From Solirubrobacteraceae bacterium (GTDB lineage: Bacteria; Actinomycetota; Thermoleophilia; Solirubrobacterales; Solirubrobacteraceae): DNA of 64,000 bases. Shown in pieces: positions 25,853 to 35,357 of the stretch; position 1 is the stretch's first letter, and every line of letters starts with the position of its first letter. The stretch spans positions 1-64,000 of the forward strand of contig JAUJPF010000015.1 in the NCBI GenBank assembly GCA_030447275.1. Reading direction: 5' to 3'. The notes beneath the pieces are model-generated. The model was not told the DNA's origin, searched no databases, and saw only the letters and a list, made by a program, of their open reading frames with translations. The position numbers were made by a program, and so were the translations under genes.

Positions 25853-26635
25853 TCACGCCGCGTCGGCCGCCGCGAGCCGCGCCCGCGCAACCCGGATCGC
25901 CTCCGGGTTGTCGTCGACGAGCACGTAGCGGCGCCCGAGCTGCGCGCACACCGCGCCCAGCGTACCCGAGCCCGCGAAGAAGTCGAGGCACCACCCGCCC
26001 GGCCGCGAGGAGGCGGTGACGATCCGCCGCACGACGCCCTCCGGCTTCTGCGTCGGGTAGCCGGTCTTCTCCCGCGACGTCGTGGGCACGATCGTGTGCC
26101 ACCACACCGAGGTCGGCAGCTTCCCGCGCGCCGCGCGCTCCGGCGAGCGCTGGAGCCCGGGCGCCATGTAGGGCTCCCGGTCGACGGCCTCGGCGTCGAA
26201 CCAGTAGGCGTCGCGGTCGCGGACGTAGACGAGGATCGTGTCGTGCTTGGCCGGCCAGCGGCGCTTCGTCCGCGCGCCGTAGTCGTAGGCCCACACGATC
26301 TCGTTGAGGAAGCACTCGCGGCCGAACAGGGCGTCGAGGAGGACCTTCACGTAGTGGGACTCGCGGGGGTCGAGGTGGACGTAGAGCGTCCCGTGCTCGG
26401 CCAGCAGCCGCCGGGCGTGCTCGAGCCGCGGCGCGAGGAACGCCGGGTAGTCCTCGTAGGCGTCGTCGTAGCGCCCCGCGCCGCGGGCCTGGACCCGCCC
26501 CGTGTTGAACGGCGGGTCGATGTAGATCAGGTCGAACGCGCCGTCGGGGAGGCGCGGGAGGACGGCGAGGTTGTCGCCCTCCACGACGAGGTCGTCGTCG
26601 AGGGCCAGCGCGTCGGAGGCGGTGAGAACCCTCAT
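25853..26635 (-). CDS. Orphan site-specific DNA methyltransferase, beta class
   Basis: 260 residues from an ATG. Catalytic motif IV DLIYIDPPFNTG (about residue 40) precedes the SAM-binding motif CLDFFAGSGTLG (about residue 220), the order of beta-class adenine-N6 or cytosine-N4 methyltransferases. TGYPTQKPEGVVRRIV is the conserved motif before it. No restriction endonuclease gene is adjacent on either side, so it is either a regulatory or epigenetic methylase or the relic of a restriction system. DPPF suggests adenine-N6 or cytosine-N4; the target sequence cannot be told. Confidence 0.88.
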   Translation of the reverse strand: MRVLTASDALALDDDLVVEGDNLAVLPRLPDGAFDLIYIDPPFNTGRVQARGAGRYDDAYEDYPAFLAPRLEHARRLLAEHGTLYVHLDPRESHYVKVLLDALFGRECFLNEIVWAYDYGARTKRRWPAKHDTILVYVRDRDAYWFDAEAVDREPYMAPGLQRSPERAARGKLPTSVWWHTIVPTTSREKTGYPTQKPEGVVRRIVTASSRPGGWCLDFFAGSGTLGAVCAQLGRRYVLVDDNPEAIRVARARLAAADAA

Positions 26636-26685
26636 CGGACGGGGCCGAAGCCTAGGGGTATCGCCCAGCTGCCACCCTGCGGCCC

Positions 26686-28161
26686 GTGCCGCAGTCGACC
26701 TCCCTCCGCTCGGTCGCCCTCGTCGCCGTCCTCGTGATCGCGGCGTGGGCGGCCGCCGCGCTCGTCGCCGGCGGCGGCGAGGAGGAGGGGCCGCGCCCCT
26801 CGCCGATCTTCGGCCAGCAGCCCGCGACGGGCGGCGGGGCCGGAGAGGGCGGCGACGGCGACGGCGAGGAGGCCCGCGAGGACCCGTTCGCCTACGACCC
26901 CGGCCGGCAGGGCGACTTCGAGAAGCGCGCCGCCACCGGGCTCGCGCACGTCCTCTACGCCAAGAGCCCCGGGGGCGCGATCGCCACCGCCGAGCGCGTC
27001 GCCGGCTACCGCGAGCTGATCGAGGACGCCGCGGGCGACCACGACCCGAACGTGATCGAGGCGATGGTCTTCCTCGAGAGCGCCGGGCGCGCCGACGCGA
27101 TGGCCGGCGGCACCGAGGGGGCCTTCGGCCTCACCCAGATCCTCGCCGAGACCGGGTCGGGCCTGCTCGACATGCGCGTCGACGTCGCGGCCAGCCGCGG
27201 GCTCACGCGCCAGATCGGCCGCGCGCTGCGGCGCGGCGACGCCGGCCGCGCCGAGCGCCTCGCCGCGCAGCGCCGGCGCGTCGACGAGCGCTACGACCCG
27301 GCGAAGTCGCTCGCCGCGACGGCGCGCTACCTCGACTTCGCCAAGGGCGAGCTCGACGGGCGCGACGACATGGCCGTCGCCTCGTACCACATGGGCGTCG
27401 GCAACCTGCAGGGCGTCCTCGCGGCGTTCGGCGGCGACGACAGCACGCCGTACGCCGAGGTGTTCTTCGACTCGAGCCCGCTGCGCCATGCGAAGGCGTG
27501 GGGACGGCTCGCGCGCCTGGGCGACGACTCCTCCACGTATCTGTGGCGAGTCAAGGCGGCGCAGGAGATCATGCGCCTGTACCGCGAGGACTCAGGCGAG
27601 CTGGCGCGGCGCGCCGAGCTGCACGCCAACAAGAACTCGGCCGAGGAGGTCCTGCGCCGCCCCGACGACACGGAGGTCTTCGAGGACCCCGACGCCATCG
27701 AGGACGCGCTCGGCGACGAGGAGCTGGTCGCGCTGCCCGTCGACCGGCTGCGCGAGCGCGGCGTCTACGTCGACCGCCGGATAGGCGAGCTCGCGAAGCG
27801 CAACAAGGCCGAGCGCGAGCTGTACCGCGCGCTGCGGCCCGAGGCGCTCGCGCTGCTCGAGTACCTCGCGGGCGGGACGAAGGCGATCAGCGGCCAGGAG
27901 CCGCTGATCGTGACGAGCACGATCCGCGACCGCGGCTACCAGCGCCTGCTGACGCGCCGCAACCCCGAGGCGACGTTCGGCTACTCGCTCCACACGACCG
28001 GCTTCGCCTTCGACCTCCTGCGCCGCTACCGCTCGCGGTCGCAGGCGCTCGCGTTCCAGTTCATGCTCGACCGCCTCCAGGCGCTCAACCTCATCGCGTG
28101 GGTCCGCGAGCCCGCGGCCATCCACGTCACGGTCGGCCCCGGCGCGCGGGAGCTGCTCTAG
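26686..28161 (+). CDS. Two-domain peptidoglycan hydrolase: lytic transglycosylase plus M15-like peptidase
   Basis: 491 residues from a GTG with an N-terminal membrane anchor ([19 protein letters not shown]) and a disordered linker. Residues ~105-270 form an SLT-like lytic transglycosylase domain: catalytic Glu in [11 protein letters not shown], then [13 protein letters not shown] and [10 protein letters not shown]. Residues ~400-490 resemble DUF5715 / D,D-peptidase M15: [25 protein letters not shown] (His and Asp metal ligands), and terminal IHVTVGP. It would cut both glycan and peptide parts of the wall. Its stop overlaps that of transketolase. Confidence 0.85.
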   Translation: MPQSTSLRSVALVAVLVIAAWAAAALVAGGGEEEGPRPSPIFGQQPATGGGAGEGGDGDGEEAREDPFAYDPGRQGDFEKRAATGLAHVLYAKSPGGAIATAERVAGYRELIEDAAGDHDPNVIEAMVFLESAGRADAMAGGTEGAFGLTQILAETGSGLLDMRVDVAASRGLTRQIGRALRRGDAGRAERLAAQRRRVDERYDPAKSLAATARYLDFAKGELDGRDDMAVASYHMGVGNLQGVLAAFGGDDSTPYAEVFFDSSPLRHAKAWGRLARLGDDSSTYLWRVKAAQEIMRLYREDSGELARRAELHANKNSAEEVLRRPDDTEVFEDPDAIEDALGDEELVALPVDRLRERGVYVDRRIGELAKRNKAERELYRALRPEALALLEYLAGGTKAISGQEPLIVTSTIRDRGYQRLLTRRNPEATFGYSLHTTGFAFDLLRRYRSRSQALAFQFMLDRLQALNLIAWVREPAAIHVTVGPGARELL

Positions 28162-30119
28162 CGGCGGAGGAGTCCGCGCACCGCGCCGGCCGTGGCCTCC
28201 GCGGTGATCCCGAGGCGCCGCAGCGTCTCGGTGCCCGGCGCCGACGCGCCGAAGCGGTCGATGGCCACGTGCGCCTGGGCGTAGCGCGACCAGCCGAGCG
28301 AGATCCCGGCCTCGACCGAGACGGTCGGCAGCCCATCCGGGAACGTCTCCGCGCGGTAGCCGTCGTCCTGCGCCTCGAAGAGCTCCCAGCTCGGCATCGA
28401 CACGACGCGCACCGAGATGCCGTCGGCGGCCAGCGCCTCGTGCGCCTCGACCGCGACGATCAGCTCGCCGCCGGTGGCCACGATGCACGCGTCGTCGCCG
28501 GGCCGCAGGACGTACGCGCCGCGCGCGAGGCCGGGGCCGGTCCCCTCGAGCACGGGCAGGTTCTGGCGCGAGAGCGCGAGCGCCGCCGGCCCGTCGAGGT
28601 CCTCGAGGATCACCCGCCATGCCTCGGCGGTCTCGGCGGCGTCGCCGGGACGCAGCACCGTCAATCCCGGGATCGCCCGCAGCGCCATGACGTGCTCGAC
28701 CGGCTGGTGCGTCGGGCCGTCCTCGCCGAGCGCGACCGAGTCGTGCGTGAACACCCACGCGACGTCGAGCTTCATGAGCGCCGACAGCCGGATCGACGCG
28801 CGCATGTAGTCGGCGAACTGGAGGAAGGTCGACCCGTACGGCCGCACGATCCCGCCGTGCGCGGCCATGCCGTTCACCGCGCCGCCCATCCCGTGCTCGC
28901 GCACGCCGAAGAACACGTTGCGGTCGGCGCGGTCGCGGGTGTAGCGCCCCGACTCGGGGAAGATCGTCTTCGTCGACTCCGTCAGGTCGGCCGCGCCTCC
29001 CACCATCGTCGGCACCGCGGCCTCGAACGCGGCCATCGCCTTGCCGCCCGCGCCGCGCGTCGCGAGCTCCGATCCGAGCTCGAAGGACGGAAGCTCGAGC
29101 GGCCGCGCCGGCCGCCCCGTCCACGCCGCGTCCCACTCGGTCGCCAGCTCGCCGTCGTCGCCGCGCCACGACTCGAGGCGCTCCTCCCACGCGCGCTGCG
29201 CCTCGGCGCCGCGCTCGGGCGCGAACGCCTCGTAGACGCCGTCGGGCACGTGGAACGACAGCTCCGGGTCCCAGCCGAGCCGCTCCTTGACGATGCGCAC
29301 GTTCTCCTCGCCGAGCGCCTTGCCGTGGACGTCGCTCGTGCCCTGGTTGGGCGCGGGCCAGCCGATGATCGTCTTGACGTCGATGAGCGACGGGCGGTCC
29401 TCGACCTCCTGCGCGGCGGCGATCGCCGAGCGCAGCGCGTCGAGGTCGTCGACGTCGTCGACGCGCTGGACGTGCCAGCCGTAGGCCTCGAAGCGCGCGA
29501 CGCTGTCCTCGCGCGAGAACGACAGCTCGGCCGGCCCGTCGAGCGTGACGTCGTTGTCGTCGTAGAGGTAGACGAGCCGCCCGAGCCCCAGCTCGCCGGC
29601 GAGCGACGCGGCCTCGGACGCCACGCCCTCCATCAGGTCGCCGTCGGAGACGATCGCGTAGACGTGGTGGTCCATGACGCCGGCGCCGTAGCGCTCGCGC
29701 AGGAAGCGCTCGGCCATCGCCATCCCGACGCCGTTGGCGAAGCCCTGGCCGAGCGGGCCGGTCGTGACCTCGACGCCCGGCGTGACGTGGACGCGGTCGC
29801 GCTCGGGGTGGCCGGGCGTCAGCGAGTCCCACTGCCGGAACTTCCGGATCTCGTCGAGCGGGAGGTCGTAGCCGCTCAGGTGCAGCGCCGCGTAGAGCAG
29901 CATCGACCCGTGCCCGGCGCTCAGCACGAACCGGTCGCGGTCGGGCCACCGCGGGTCCTTCGGGTTGTGGTCCATCACCTCCGCGTAGAGGAGGTACGCG
30001 GCCGGAGCCATGGCCAGCGGCATCCCGGGATGCCCGCTGTTGGACTGCTGGATGGCATCGATCGCGAGCGTGCGGATCGTGTCGATGCAGACCTGCGCCT
30101 CAGCGGCCGTCGTCGCCAT
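28158..30119 (-). CDS. tkt: Transketolase
   Basis: 653 residues from ATG 30119; this start has TATGCT seven bases upstream, whereas a longer start at 30131 would lie on that hexamer. Thiamine-diphosphate motif [18 protein letters not shown] to [11 protein letters not shown]-terminal substrate motif [16 protein letters not shown]; second-domain [17 protein letters not shown] with the catalytic glutamate. It moves two-carbon units between sugar phosphates in the pentose phosphate pathway. Normal length and all main motifs intact. It diverges from inorganic pyrophosphatase with overlapping promoter elements. Confidence 0.96.
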   Translation of the reverse strand: MATTAAEAQVCIDTIRTLAIDAIQQSNSGHPGMPLAMAPAAYLLYAEVMDHNPKDPRWPDRDRFVLSAGHGSMLLYAALHLSGYDLPLDEIRKFRQWDSLTPGHPERDRVHVTPGVEVTTGPLGQGFANGVGMAMAERFLRERYGAGVMDHHVYAIVSDGDLMEGVASEAASLAGELGLGRLVYLYDDNDVTLDGPAELSFSREDSVARFEAYGWHVQRVDDVDDLDALRSAIAAAQEVEDRPSLIDVKTIIGWPAPNQGTSDVHGKALGEENVRIVKERLGWDPELSFHVPDGVYEAFAPERGAEAQRAWEERLESWRGDDGELATEWDAAWTGRPARPLELPSFELGSELATRGAGGKAMAAFEAAVPTMVGGAADLTESTKTIFPESGRYTRDRADRNVFFGVREHGMGGAVNGMAAHGGIVRPYGSTFLQFADYMRASIRLSALMKLDVAWVFTHDSVALGEDGPTHQPVEHVMALRAIPGLTVLRPGDAAETAEAWRVILEDLDGPAALALSRQNLPVLEGTGPGLARGAYVLRPGDDACIVATGGELIVAVEAHEALAADGISVRVVSMPSWELFEAQDDGYRAETFPDGLPTVSVEAGISLGWSRYAQAHVAIDRFGASAPGTETLRRLGITAEATAGAVRGLLRR

Positions 30120-30126
30120 CGGCGAG

Positions 30127-30136
30127 AGCATAGGCT
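30127..30136. promoter_or_regulatory. Overlapping divergent -10 hexamers
   Basis: Minus-strand TATGCT (30127-30132) lies seven bases before the tkt ATG. Plus-strand TAGGCT (30131-30136) lies ten bases before the ppa ATG. The two hexamers share two bases, so polymerase cannot occupy both at once. Confidence 0.45.
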
Positions 30137-30146
30137 TCGCGCGCGC

Positions 30147-30680
30147 ATGTCGTCCTCACGCCTCCACGTGCTCGTCGAGATCCCGAAGGGGAGCCGCAAC
30201 AAGTACGAGTGGGACGAGGAGCTCCAGGCGATCAAGCTCGACCGCTTCCTCTTCTCGAGCGTCGTCTATCCGACCGACTACGGGTTCATCCCCGAGGCGC
30301 TCGGCGAGGACGGCGACCCGCTCGACGCGATGGTCTGCGTCACCGAGCCGACGTTCCCCGGCTGCGTGATCCCGGCGCAGGTCGTCGCCGTGTTCCGCAT
30401 GCGCGACGAGAAGGGCGTCGACGACAAGATCGTCTGCGTCCCGCTCGAGGACCCGAACTGGAACCACATCCGCGAGCTCGAGGACCTCCCGGAGCCGCTG
30501 CGCGACGAGATCTCACACTTCTTCTCGATCTACAAGCAGCCCGAGGGCAAGCACGTGAAGGTCGACGGCTGGTTCGACCGCGAGCGCGCGCTGGGGATCA
30601 TCGAGGAGGCGCGCAGGCGCCACGACGAGGCCGGGACCGACGAGGGCAGGGTCGAGGGAGGAAAAGACGTCCGGAATTGA
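30147..30680 (+). CDS. ppa: Inorganic pyrophosphatase
   Basis: 177 residues from an ATG, typical of the family I enzyme. Active-site region: [35 protein letters not shown] (metal-binding aspartates), and KYEWDE acid cluster. It hydrolyses diphosphate to phosphate, pulling biosynthetic reactions forward. Position: divergent from tkt; its end lies over the presumed start region of a dehalogenase-like gene whose initiation codon is unclear. Confidence 0.96.
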   Translation: MSSSRLHVLVEIPKGSRNKYEWDEELQAIKLDRFLFSSVVYPTDYGFIPEALGEDGDPLDAMVCVTEPTFPGCVIPAQVVAVFRMRDEKGVDDKIVCVPLEDPNWNHIRELEDLPEPLRDEISHFFSIYKQPEGKHVKVDGWFDRERALGIIEEARRRHDEAGTDEGRVEGGKDVRN

Positions 30681-31467
30681 GCTTGCCCGCGTCGACGAAG
30701 GCGACGGCCCGCCCGTCGTCTTCTGGCACGGCGAGCCGACGTGGTCCTTCCTCTGGCGCAAGGTCATCCCGCCCGTGCGCGACGCCGGCTTTCGCTGCAT
30801 CGCGCCGGACCTGCCGGGCTTCGGCCGGTCGCCGAAGCCGCCCGAGATCGAGTGGTACACGTACGACCGGCTCGTCGAGGCGGCCAAGGGCTTCGTCGAG
30901 GAGCTCGACCTGCGCGACGCGACGTTCGTCGTCCACGACTGGGGCGGGCCGATCGGGCTGCGCGCGGCGATGGAGCTCGGCGACCGCGTGGGCCGTCTCG
31001 TGATCATGAACACCGGCGTCTGGACGGGCCGGCAGCGGATGAGCGAGGCCTGGCAGGCGTTCCGCGACTTCGTCGAGCGCACCGAGGACCTGCCCATCGG
31101 CATGCTCGTGCGCGGCGGCTGCAAGCACGACCCGGGCGACGACGTGATCGCGCAGTACGACGCCCCGTTCGCGAGTCCGGCGGAGAAGGCGGGCGCGCGC
31201 GCCCTGCCGCTGCTGATCCCCACCACGGAGGACGCGCCCGGCGCCGCCGAGGGGCGGCGCACGATCGAGGCGCTGCGCGACTGGCCGCACCCGATGCTCA
31301 TGCTCTGGGCCGAGGAGGACCCGATCCTGCCGCCGAAGGTCGGCCGCGCCTTCGCCGAGGCGATCGGCCGCCCGCCGCCCGAGCCCGTCGCCGACGCCTC
31401 CCACTTCCTCCAGGAGGACGCCGGCGAGCGGGTCGGGCGCCGGATCGCCGAGTGGCTGACTACCTGA
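30667..31467 (+). CDS. Haloalkane-dehalogenase-like alpha/beta hydrolase, start unclear
   Basis: About 266 residues if read from 30667. The frame encodes HGEPTWSFLWRKVIPP (oxyanion-hole region), the nucleophile HDWGGPIGLR, the acid in WAEEDPILPP and the final histidine in DASHFLQEDAG. This matches dehalogenases that replace halogen by hydroxyl, though other hydrolases share the fold. No ATG, GTG, TTG or CTG exists in frame between the upstream stop (30556-30558) and the conserved region; the first GTG (30775) would delete the oxyanion-hole motif. GGAGG at 30657-30661 is well placed for a start near 30667. Rare start codon, frameshift or sequencing error all remain possible. Confidence 0.75.
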   Translation, partial: TSGIELARVDEGDGPPVVFWHGEPTWSFLWRKVIPPVRDAGFRCIAPDLPGFGRSPKPPEIEWYTYDRLVEAAKGFVEELDLRDATFVVHDWGGPIGLRAAMELGDRVGRLVIMNTGVWTGRQRMSEAWQAFRDFVERTEDLPIGMLVRGGCKHDPGDDVIAQYDAPFASPAEKAGARALPLLIPTTEDAPGAAEGRRTIEALRDWPHPMLMLWAEEDPILPPKVGRAFAEAIGRPPPEPVADASHFLQEDAGERVGRRIAEWLTT

Positions 31468-31479
31468 CGCGCCTCACGC

Positions 31480-32361
31480 TCACGGCGCGAGCTGGCGCGG
31501 CGCGTCGGCCTCCTCGAGGCCGGGCTCGGAGTGCGCCGCGCGCAGCTCGTAGCCCCTGCGCGCGGCGGGGTCGGCCTGCGCGAGGACCGTGTCCGCCTTC
31601 AGCGCCCGGGCGATCCCCTCGCGACCGCCGCGCGGGAGCACGCCCATGACCTTGTTGATCGCGCCGATCGACTTCGGGACGTAGACGTCGAAGTGCGGGC
31701 GCTGGAGGGCGTCGACGATCCCGTTCGCGACGTCCTCGGGGTTGACGTTCCTGATGCCGCGCGCCTCCTGGAGCCCCGCCGCCAGCTCGGTGTTCACGAC
31801 GCCGGGCATGACGCACGAGATCTCGATCGCCGTCTCGCGCAGCTCGGCGCGCACGGCCTCGCTGACCCCGACGACGAAGTGCTTGGTCCCGCAGTAGGTC
31901 GCGCCGCCGGGGAAGCCGGCCTTGCCCGCGGTCGAGGCGATGTTGACCATGTGGCCGCGCCCGCGCTCGGCGAAGCGCGGCAGGACGACCTTCATCCCGT
32001 ACAGGACGCCGTTGACGTTGATGTCGATCTGGCGCTGCATGGTCGCGTCGGACTCCTCCAGGAACGGCCCGAGCTGCATGATCCCCGCGTTGTTGACGTA
32101 CACGTCGAGCGGGCCGAGCCGCTGCTCGGTCTCGTCGGCGAAGCGCTCCACCGACTCGCGGTCGGTGACGTTCAGCTCGATCGCGATCGTCCCGGCGCCG
32201 AGCTGGTCGGCGGTGCGCTGCGCCTCCGCCGCGTCGAGGTCGCCGATGGCCACCTTCATGCCCTGGCGGACGAAGGCCTCCGCAGTCGCCTTGCCGATGC
32301 CGCGGGCGGCGCCGGTGATCGCTGCGACCTGTCCGGTGAGGACGCGGGGCTCCTTGGCCAT
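31480..32361 (-). CDS. Short-chain dehydrogenase/reductase
   Basis: 293 residues from an ATG with a strong ribosome-binding site (GGAGGAG in the ten bases before). Classical SDR motifs: GxxxGxG nucleotide site in TGAARGIGKA, NNAG in VYVNNAGIM, catalytic Ser in NIASTAG and YxxxK in TYCGTKHFVV, then PGVVNTEL. It reduces or oxidises an alcohol or ketone with NAD(P). Acidic Asp after the second strand (AIGDLDAAE) suggests NAD preference. Substrate unknown. A 9-bp palindrome just upstream may be an operator. Confidence 0.9.
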   Translation of the reverse strand: MAKEPRVLTGQVAAITGAARGIGKATAEAFVRQGMKVAIGDLDAAEAQRTADQLGAGTIAIELNVTDRESVERFADETEQRLGPLDVYVNNAGIMQLGPFLEESDATMQRQIDINVNGVLYGMKVVLPRFAERGRGHMVNIASTAGKAGFPGGATYCGTKHFVVGVSEAVRAELRETAIEISCVMPGVVNTELAAGLQEARGIRNVNPEDVANGIVDALQRPHFDVYVPKSIGAINKVMGVLPRGGREGIARALKADTVLAQADPAARRGYELRAAHSEPGLEEADAPRQLAP

Positions 32362-32382
32362 GGCGGGACTGCTCCTCCTGCG

Positions 32383-32404
32383 AAGGTGACGGAGGCGTCA
32401 CCTT
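32383..32404. promoter_or_regulatory. 9-bp palindrome upstream of SDR
   Basis: AAGGTGACG (32383-32391) and CGTCACCTT (32396-32404) are perfect complements around GAGG. It lies 22-43 bases before the SDR start and 13 bases after the stop of the next GGDEF gene. Operator for a TetR-like regulator or weak terminator; no T-tract, so operator is slightly favoured. Confidence 0.5.
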
Positions 32405-32416
32405 AGCGGCATGGCG

Positions 32417-33448
32417 TCAGGCCGGCACGGTGACCCCGCGCCCCGCGTGCTTGGCGCGGTACATCGCCTTGTCGGCGCGCGCGACGAGCGAGTCCGGCGA
32501 CTCGCGGCCGTCCCAGCGCACGACGCCGGCCGACGCCGTCTGCCGGTTCGGCGTGGCGGCACGGACGCGGTCGAGCACCTCCTGCGCCTGGTCGACGTCG
32601 CAGTCGGGCAGCAGGATCCCGAACTCCTCGCCGCCGTAGCGGGCGAGCACGTCGATCGCGCGCAGCTCCCTGCGCCACGCCGCCGCGGCGCGCCGCAGGT
32701 GCGCGTCGCCCGCCTGGTGGCCGTGCGCGTCGTTGTAGGCCTTGAAGTGGTCGAGGTCGAGGATCGCCATGCACAGCGGCCGGCCGCTGCGCTGGGCGCG
32801 CGAGATCTCCCGCATCACCGCCTCGTCCCACGCGCGCCGGTTGGGCAGCGCGGTCAGCTCGTCGGTGCGCGCCTGGCGGGCGAGGAGGTTCACGTGGGCG
32901 TCGCGCTCCACGGCGCGCGCGGCCTCGTCGGCGAGCGCGGCGACCAGCTCCGCCCGCCGCGGGTCGAGCTCGGCGCGCGGCCGCGACCAGGCGACGACGA
33001 GGACGCCGACGACGTTGTCGCCGTGGATGACCGGGTGCATGGCGGCCGAGCGGGCGCCGATCCCGCGCAGCAGGGCGGCGTCGTCGCTGCCCTCGTCGAG
33101 GTCGGCCGCGTGGACGGCCTCGCGGCGCAGGAACGCGCGGGCGATGGCCGAGCGGTCCTCGTCGAGCGGCAGCGTGCGGCCGGCGACGTCGGCCGCCTCG
33201 GCGGTGGCGGTGATCCGCAGGCCGTCGACGCGGGGCGTCGCCTCGGCGAGCAGCGCGAGCCGGGCGCCGGCTGCGTGGGCCGCCGCGGCGCACAGGCGCC
33301 CGCGCGAGCTGCCGTCCTCGGCCCACGCGCGGGCGAGGGTGACGACGGCGTCGCGCGCCTCGCTGAGCCGGCGGCCGCGCACGACGGCCACGGCCACGGC
33401 GGCGGCCGTCGCGAGGACGAGGAGGATGATGGATGCCGCGGTGAGCAA
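32417..33448 (-). CDS. Membrane-anchored GAF-GGDEF diguanylate cyclase
   Basis: 343 residues from a TTG, the first start after the upstream stop, giving an N-terminal transmembrane helix (TAASIILLVLATAAAVAVAVV). Residues ~45-165 look GAF-like (LLAEATPRVDGLRITATAE, NVVGVLVVAWS). The GGDEF domain (~190-340) has DELTALPNRRAWDEAV, DLDHFKAYNDAHGHQAGD and the active-site RYGGEEFGILLPD. It makes cyclic di-GMP. With the gene at 19678 the window has two cyclases and no recognisable EAL or HD-GYP phosphodiesterase. Confidence 0.9.
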   Translation of the reverse strand: MLTAASIILLVLATAAAVAVAVVRGRRLSEARDAVVTLARAWAEDGSSRGRLCAAAAHAAGARLALLAEATPRVDGLRITATAEAADVAGRTLPLDEDRSAIARAFLRREAVHAADLDEGSDDAALLRGIGARSAAMHPVIHGDNVVGVLVVAWSRPRAELDPRRAELVAALADEAARAVERDAHVNLLARQARTDELTALPNRRAWDEAVMREISRAQRSGRPLCMAILDLDHFKAYNDAHGHQAGDAHLRRAAAAWRRELRAIDVLARYGGEEFGILLPDCDVDQAQEVLDRVRAATPNRQTASAGVVRWDGRESPDSLVARADKAMYRAKHAGRGVTVPA

Positions 33449-33529
33449 CGCCTGAGGATTCCCCGCTGGACGAGGGTGGCGAACCTTTGAGAGGTTCCGC
33501 CCTGGACGAACGTACGAGTCGCCTGGCGC

Positions 33530-35275
33530 CTAGGCGATGCCGAAGACGGCGGCGAACGCGGCGCGGACCTTGCCCTTGTCCTCGTCGGCCGGCTTGTTCG
33601 CCCGCGGGAGCGCGCCGCCCACGGCGTCCTTCGCGCCCCCGACGGCGTCGTTGACGTCGTTGTTCGGCGTCGGCCCGGTCGCCTGCTCGCCGCTCTTGTT
33701 GCCGTTGCCGTTGCCGCGGCTCTCGGGCTTGCCGATCTGACCCTTGGGCTGCTTGCGCGGCTGCGACGGTGCGACGGCGGGCGGCGCGGCGCCCTGCGGC
33801 GCGGCCGGAGCGGCGACGCGGCCGCGGCGCGGCTTCGGCTTGGCGGCGCTCGACGGGCGGCCCGGCTTCGGCCCGGCGCTCTTGCCGCCGCGGTTGCCCT
33901 TGCCGGCCGACGCGGCCGGCTCGCGGCCGCGGCCGTAGGCGTTGCCCTTGCCCTGCGCGCCCTGGCCCTGGGAGATCTTCGGCTTCTTCGCCTTCTTCGG
34001 CTTCGCGCGACCGGCGTCGGCGCCCTTGCCGCCGGGCTTGCCGTCGCGCGCCTTCTTCGGCTTGCGCGTCTCCTGCTCGAGCGCCCCGACGGGGTCGGCG
34101 ACGACGTTGAGGACGACCGCGGGATCGGGACCGGTCTTCGAGCCGGGGGTCGCCGTCGCCCAGGCCGCGCGGCCCGGCGCGCCGCCGCGGTCGGCGGTGC
34201 GCTGCACCGCGGCGTCGCGCGCCCGCGAGCGCAGCTGACCGACCACGCGCGCGGCGTCGCCGTCGGCGGGCACCGCGGCGAGGCGGCCGTCGCGGCCGGA
34301 GCGCTTGGCCCGGTCCTGCGCATCCTGGCGCCCGTTCTCCTCGGCAGCGCTCGCCGGCGGCGAGCCCAGCTCGTCGATCGCCATGAGGCCGCCGCCCAGG
34401 CCGGCGCCGGCGAGGACCGCGCTGACGATGAACTTCGTGCCGAGGAGGCCGCCGCCCGCGGCGATCGCGCCGCCGCCGGCGCCCGCGCCGACCGCCGCGC
34501 TGAGCACGCCCGCCTTGAGGCCGGCGCTCGGGGCGACGGGAAGGATGATCGCCAGCGCGGCCCGCTGGCGCTGGACCTCGGCGCGGTAGGCCGCGCAGGC
34601 GGGGCACTGGTCGACGTGGCGGCGCAGCGTGGTGCGGCGCAGCGACCCGCCGCGCAGGACGGCGAGCTGCTTCTGGATCTCGGCGCAGTCGGTGTCGCGG
34701 GCGCGGCGCGAGCTGGTCAGCGACTCGCGGGCCTGGAAGACGAGCGCCTTGACCTTCTCCTTGCGCACGTCGAGGCTCATCGCGATCTCCTCGTGCGAGA
34801 GCGCCCCCAGCTCGGAGAGCACGAGCGCGGCGCGCTGGTCCTCCGGAAGCCGCTGGAGGTCGACGAGCATGTCCTTGAGGTCCTGCCGGCGCTGGACCTC
34901 CGCGGCGAGACCGTCGGTCGAGGGCTCGACGTCCTCGATCGAGACCTGCTCGCGGCGGGCGCGCAGCATCGACAGGCAGCGGTTGCGCGCGATCGTGTAG
35001 AGCCAGGCCTTGAGGTGGATCGGCTTGTCGGACCCGCGCAGGTCGCGGTAGGCGGCGATGAAGGTGTGCTGGACCGCGTCCTCGCCCTCGTCCCGGGACC
35101 CGAGCATGTGCCGGCAGAAGGCGAGGATGCCGCGGTGGTGCCGGTCGTAGATCTGCTCGAAGGCTGGTTCATGGCCGAGTCGGACGAGACGCACGAGCTC
35201 CGCGTCGCCGCATGAGCGCAGGCGATCAGGGGAGCGCAGAGGTGCGCGGGGGCGGGGCGGGGCGGAGGCTTCCAT
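33530..35275 (-). CDS. ECF sigma factor fused to zinc finger, membrane segment and long basic tail
   Basis: 581 residues from an ATG, about three times a normal ECF sigma. Residues ~25-90 are region 2 (EPAFEQIYDRHHRGILAFC to HTFIAAYRDLRG), ~130-190 region 4 (LPEDQRAALVLSELGALSHEEI). Next comes an anti-sigma-like zinc finger (RRHVDQCPACAAYRAEVQ, about 225-242), then one hydrophobic segment (FIVSAVLAGAGLGGGLMAI, about 275-295), then ~285 residues rich in Lys, Pro, Gly and Asn. Inference: a sigma factor held at the membrane by its own anti-sigma-type module. It diverges from an alpha/beta hydrolase. Confidence 0.88.
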   Translation of the reverse strand: MEASAPPRPRAPLRSPDRLRSCGDAELVRLVRLGHEPAFEQIYDRHHRGILAFCRHMLGSRDEGEDAVQHTFIAAYRDLRGSDKPIHLKAWLYTIARNRCLSMLRARREQVSIEDVEPSTDGLAAEVQRRQDLKDMLVDLQRLPEDQRAALVLSELGALSHEEIAMSLDVRKEKVKALVFQARESLTSSRRARDTDCAEIQKQLAVLRGGSLRRTTLRRHVDQCPACAAYRAEVQRQRAALAIILPVAPSAGLKAGVLSAAVGAGAGGGAIAAGGGLLGTKFIVSAVLAGAGLGGGLMAIDELGSPPASAAEENGRQDAQDRAKRSGRDGRLAAVPADGDAARVVGQLRSRARDAAVQRTADRGGAPGRAAWATATPGSKTGPDPAVVLNVVADPVGALEQETRKPKKARDGKPGGKGADAGRAKPKKAKKPKISQGQGAQGKGNAYGRGREPAASAGKGNRGGKSAGPKPGRPSSAAKPKPRRGRVAAPAAPQGAAPPAVAPSQPRKQPKGQIGKPESRGNGNGNKSGEQATGPTPNNDVNDAVGGAKDAVGGALPRANKPADEDKGKVRAAFAAVFGIA

Positions 35276-35343
35276 GTCTCGTCAGGCGACACACCGGTTC
35301 AACGCGCGCGCGGAACGCGGGTTGGCGGGTGCGAGTGGATCAT

Positions 35344-35349
35344 TACCCT
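35344..35349 (+). promoter_or_regulatory. Leaderless -10 hexamer TACCCT
   Basis: TACCCT ends eight bases before GTG 35358. Confidence 0.5.
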
Positions 35350-35357
35350 GATTCCTC

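Noticed and set aside
25853-26635. Restriction-modification system
   Set aside because: No endonuclease or specificity gene on either side; neighbours are secreted-protein and wall-hydrolase genes.
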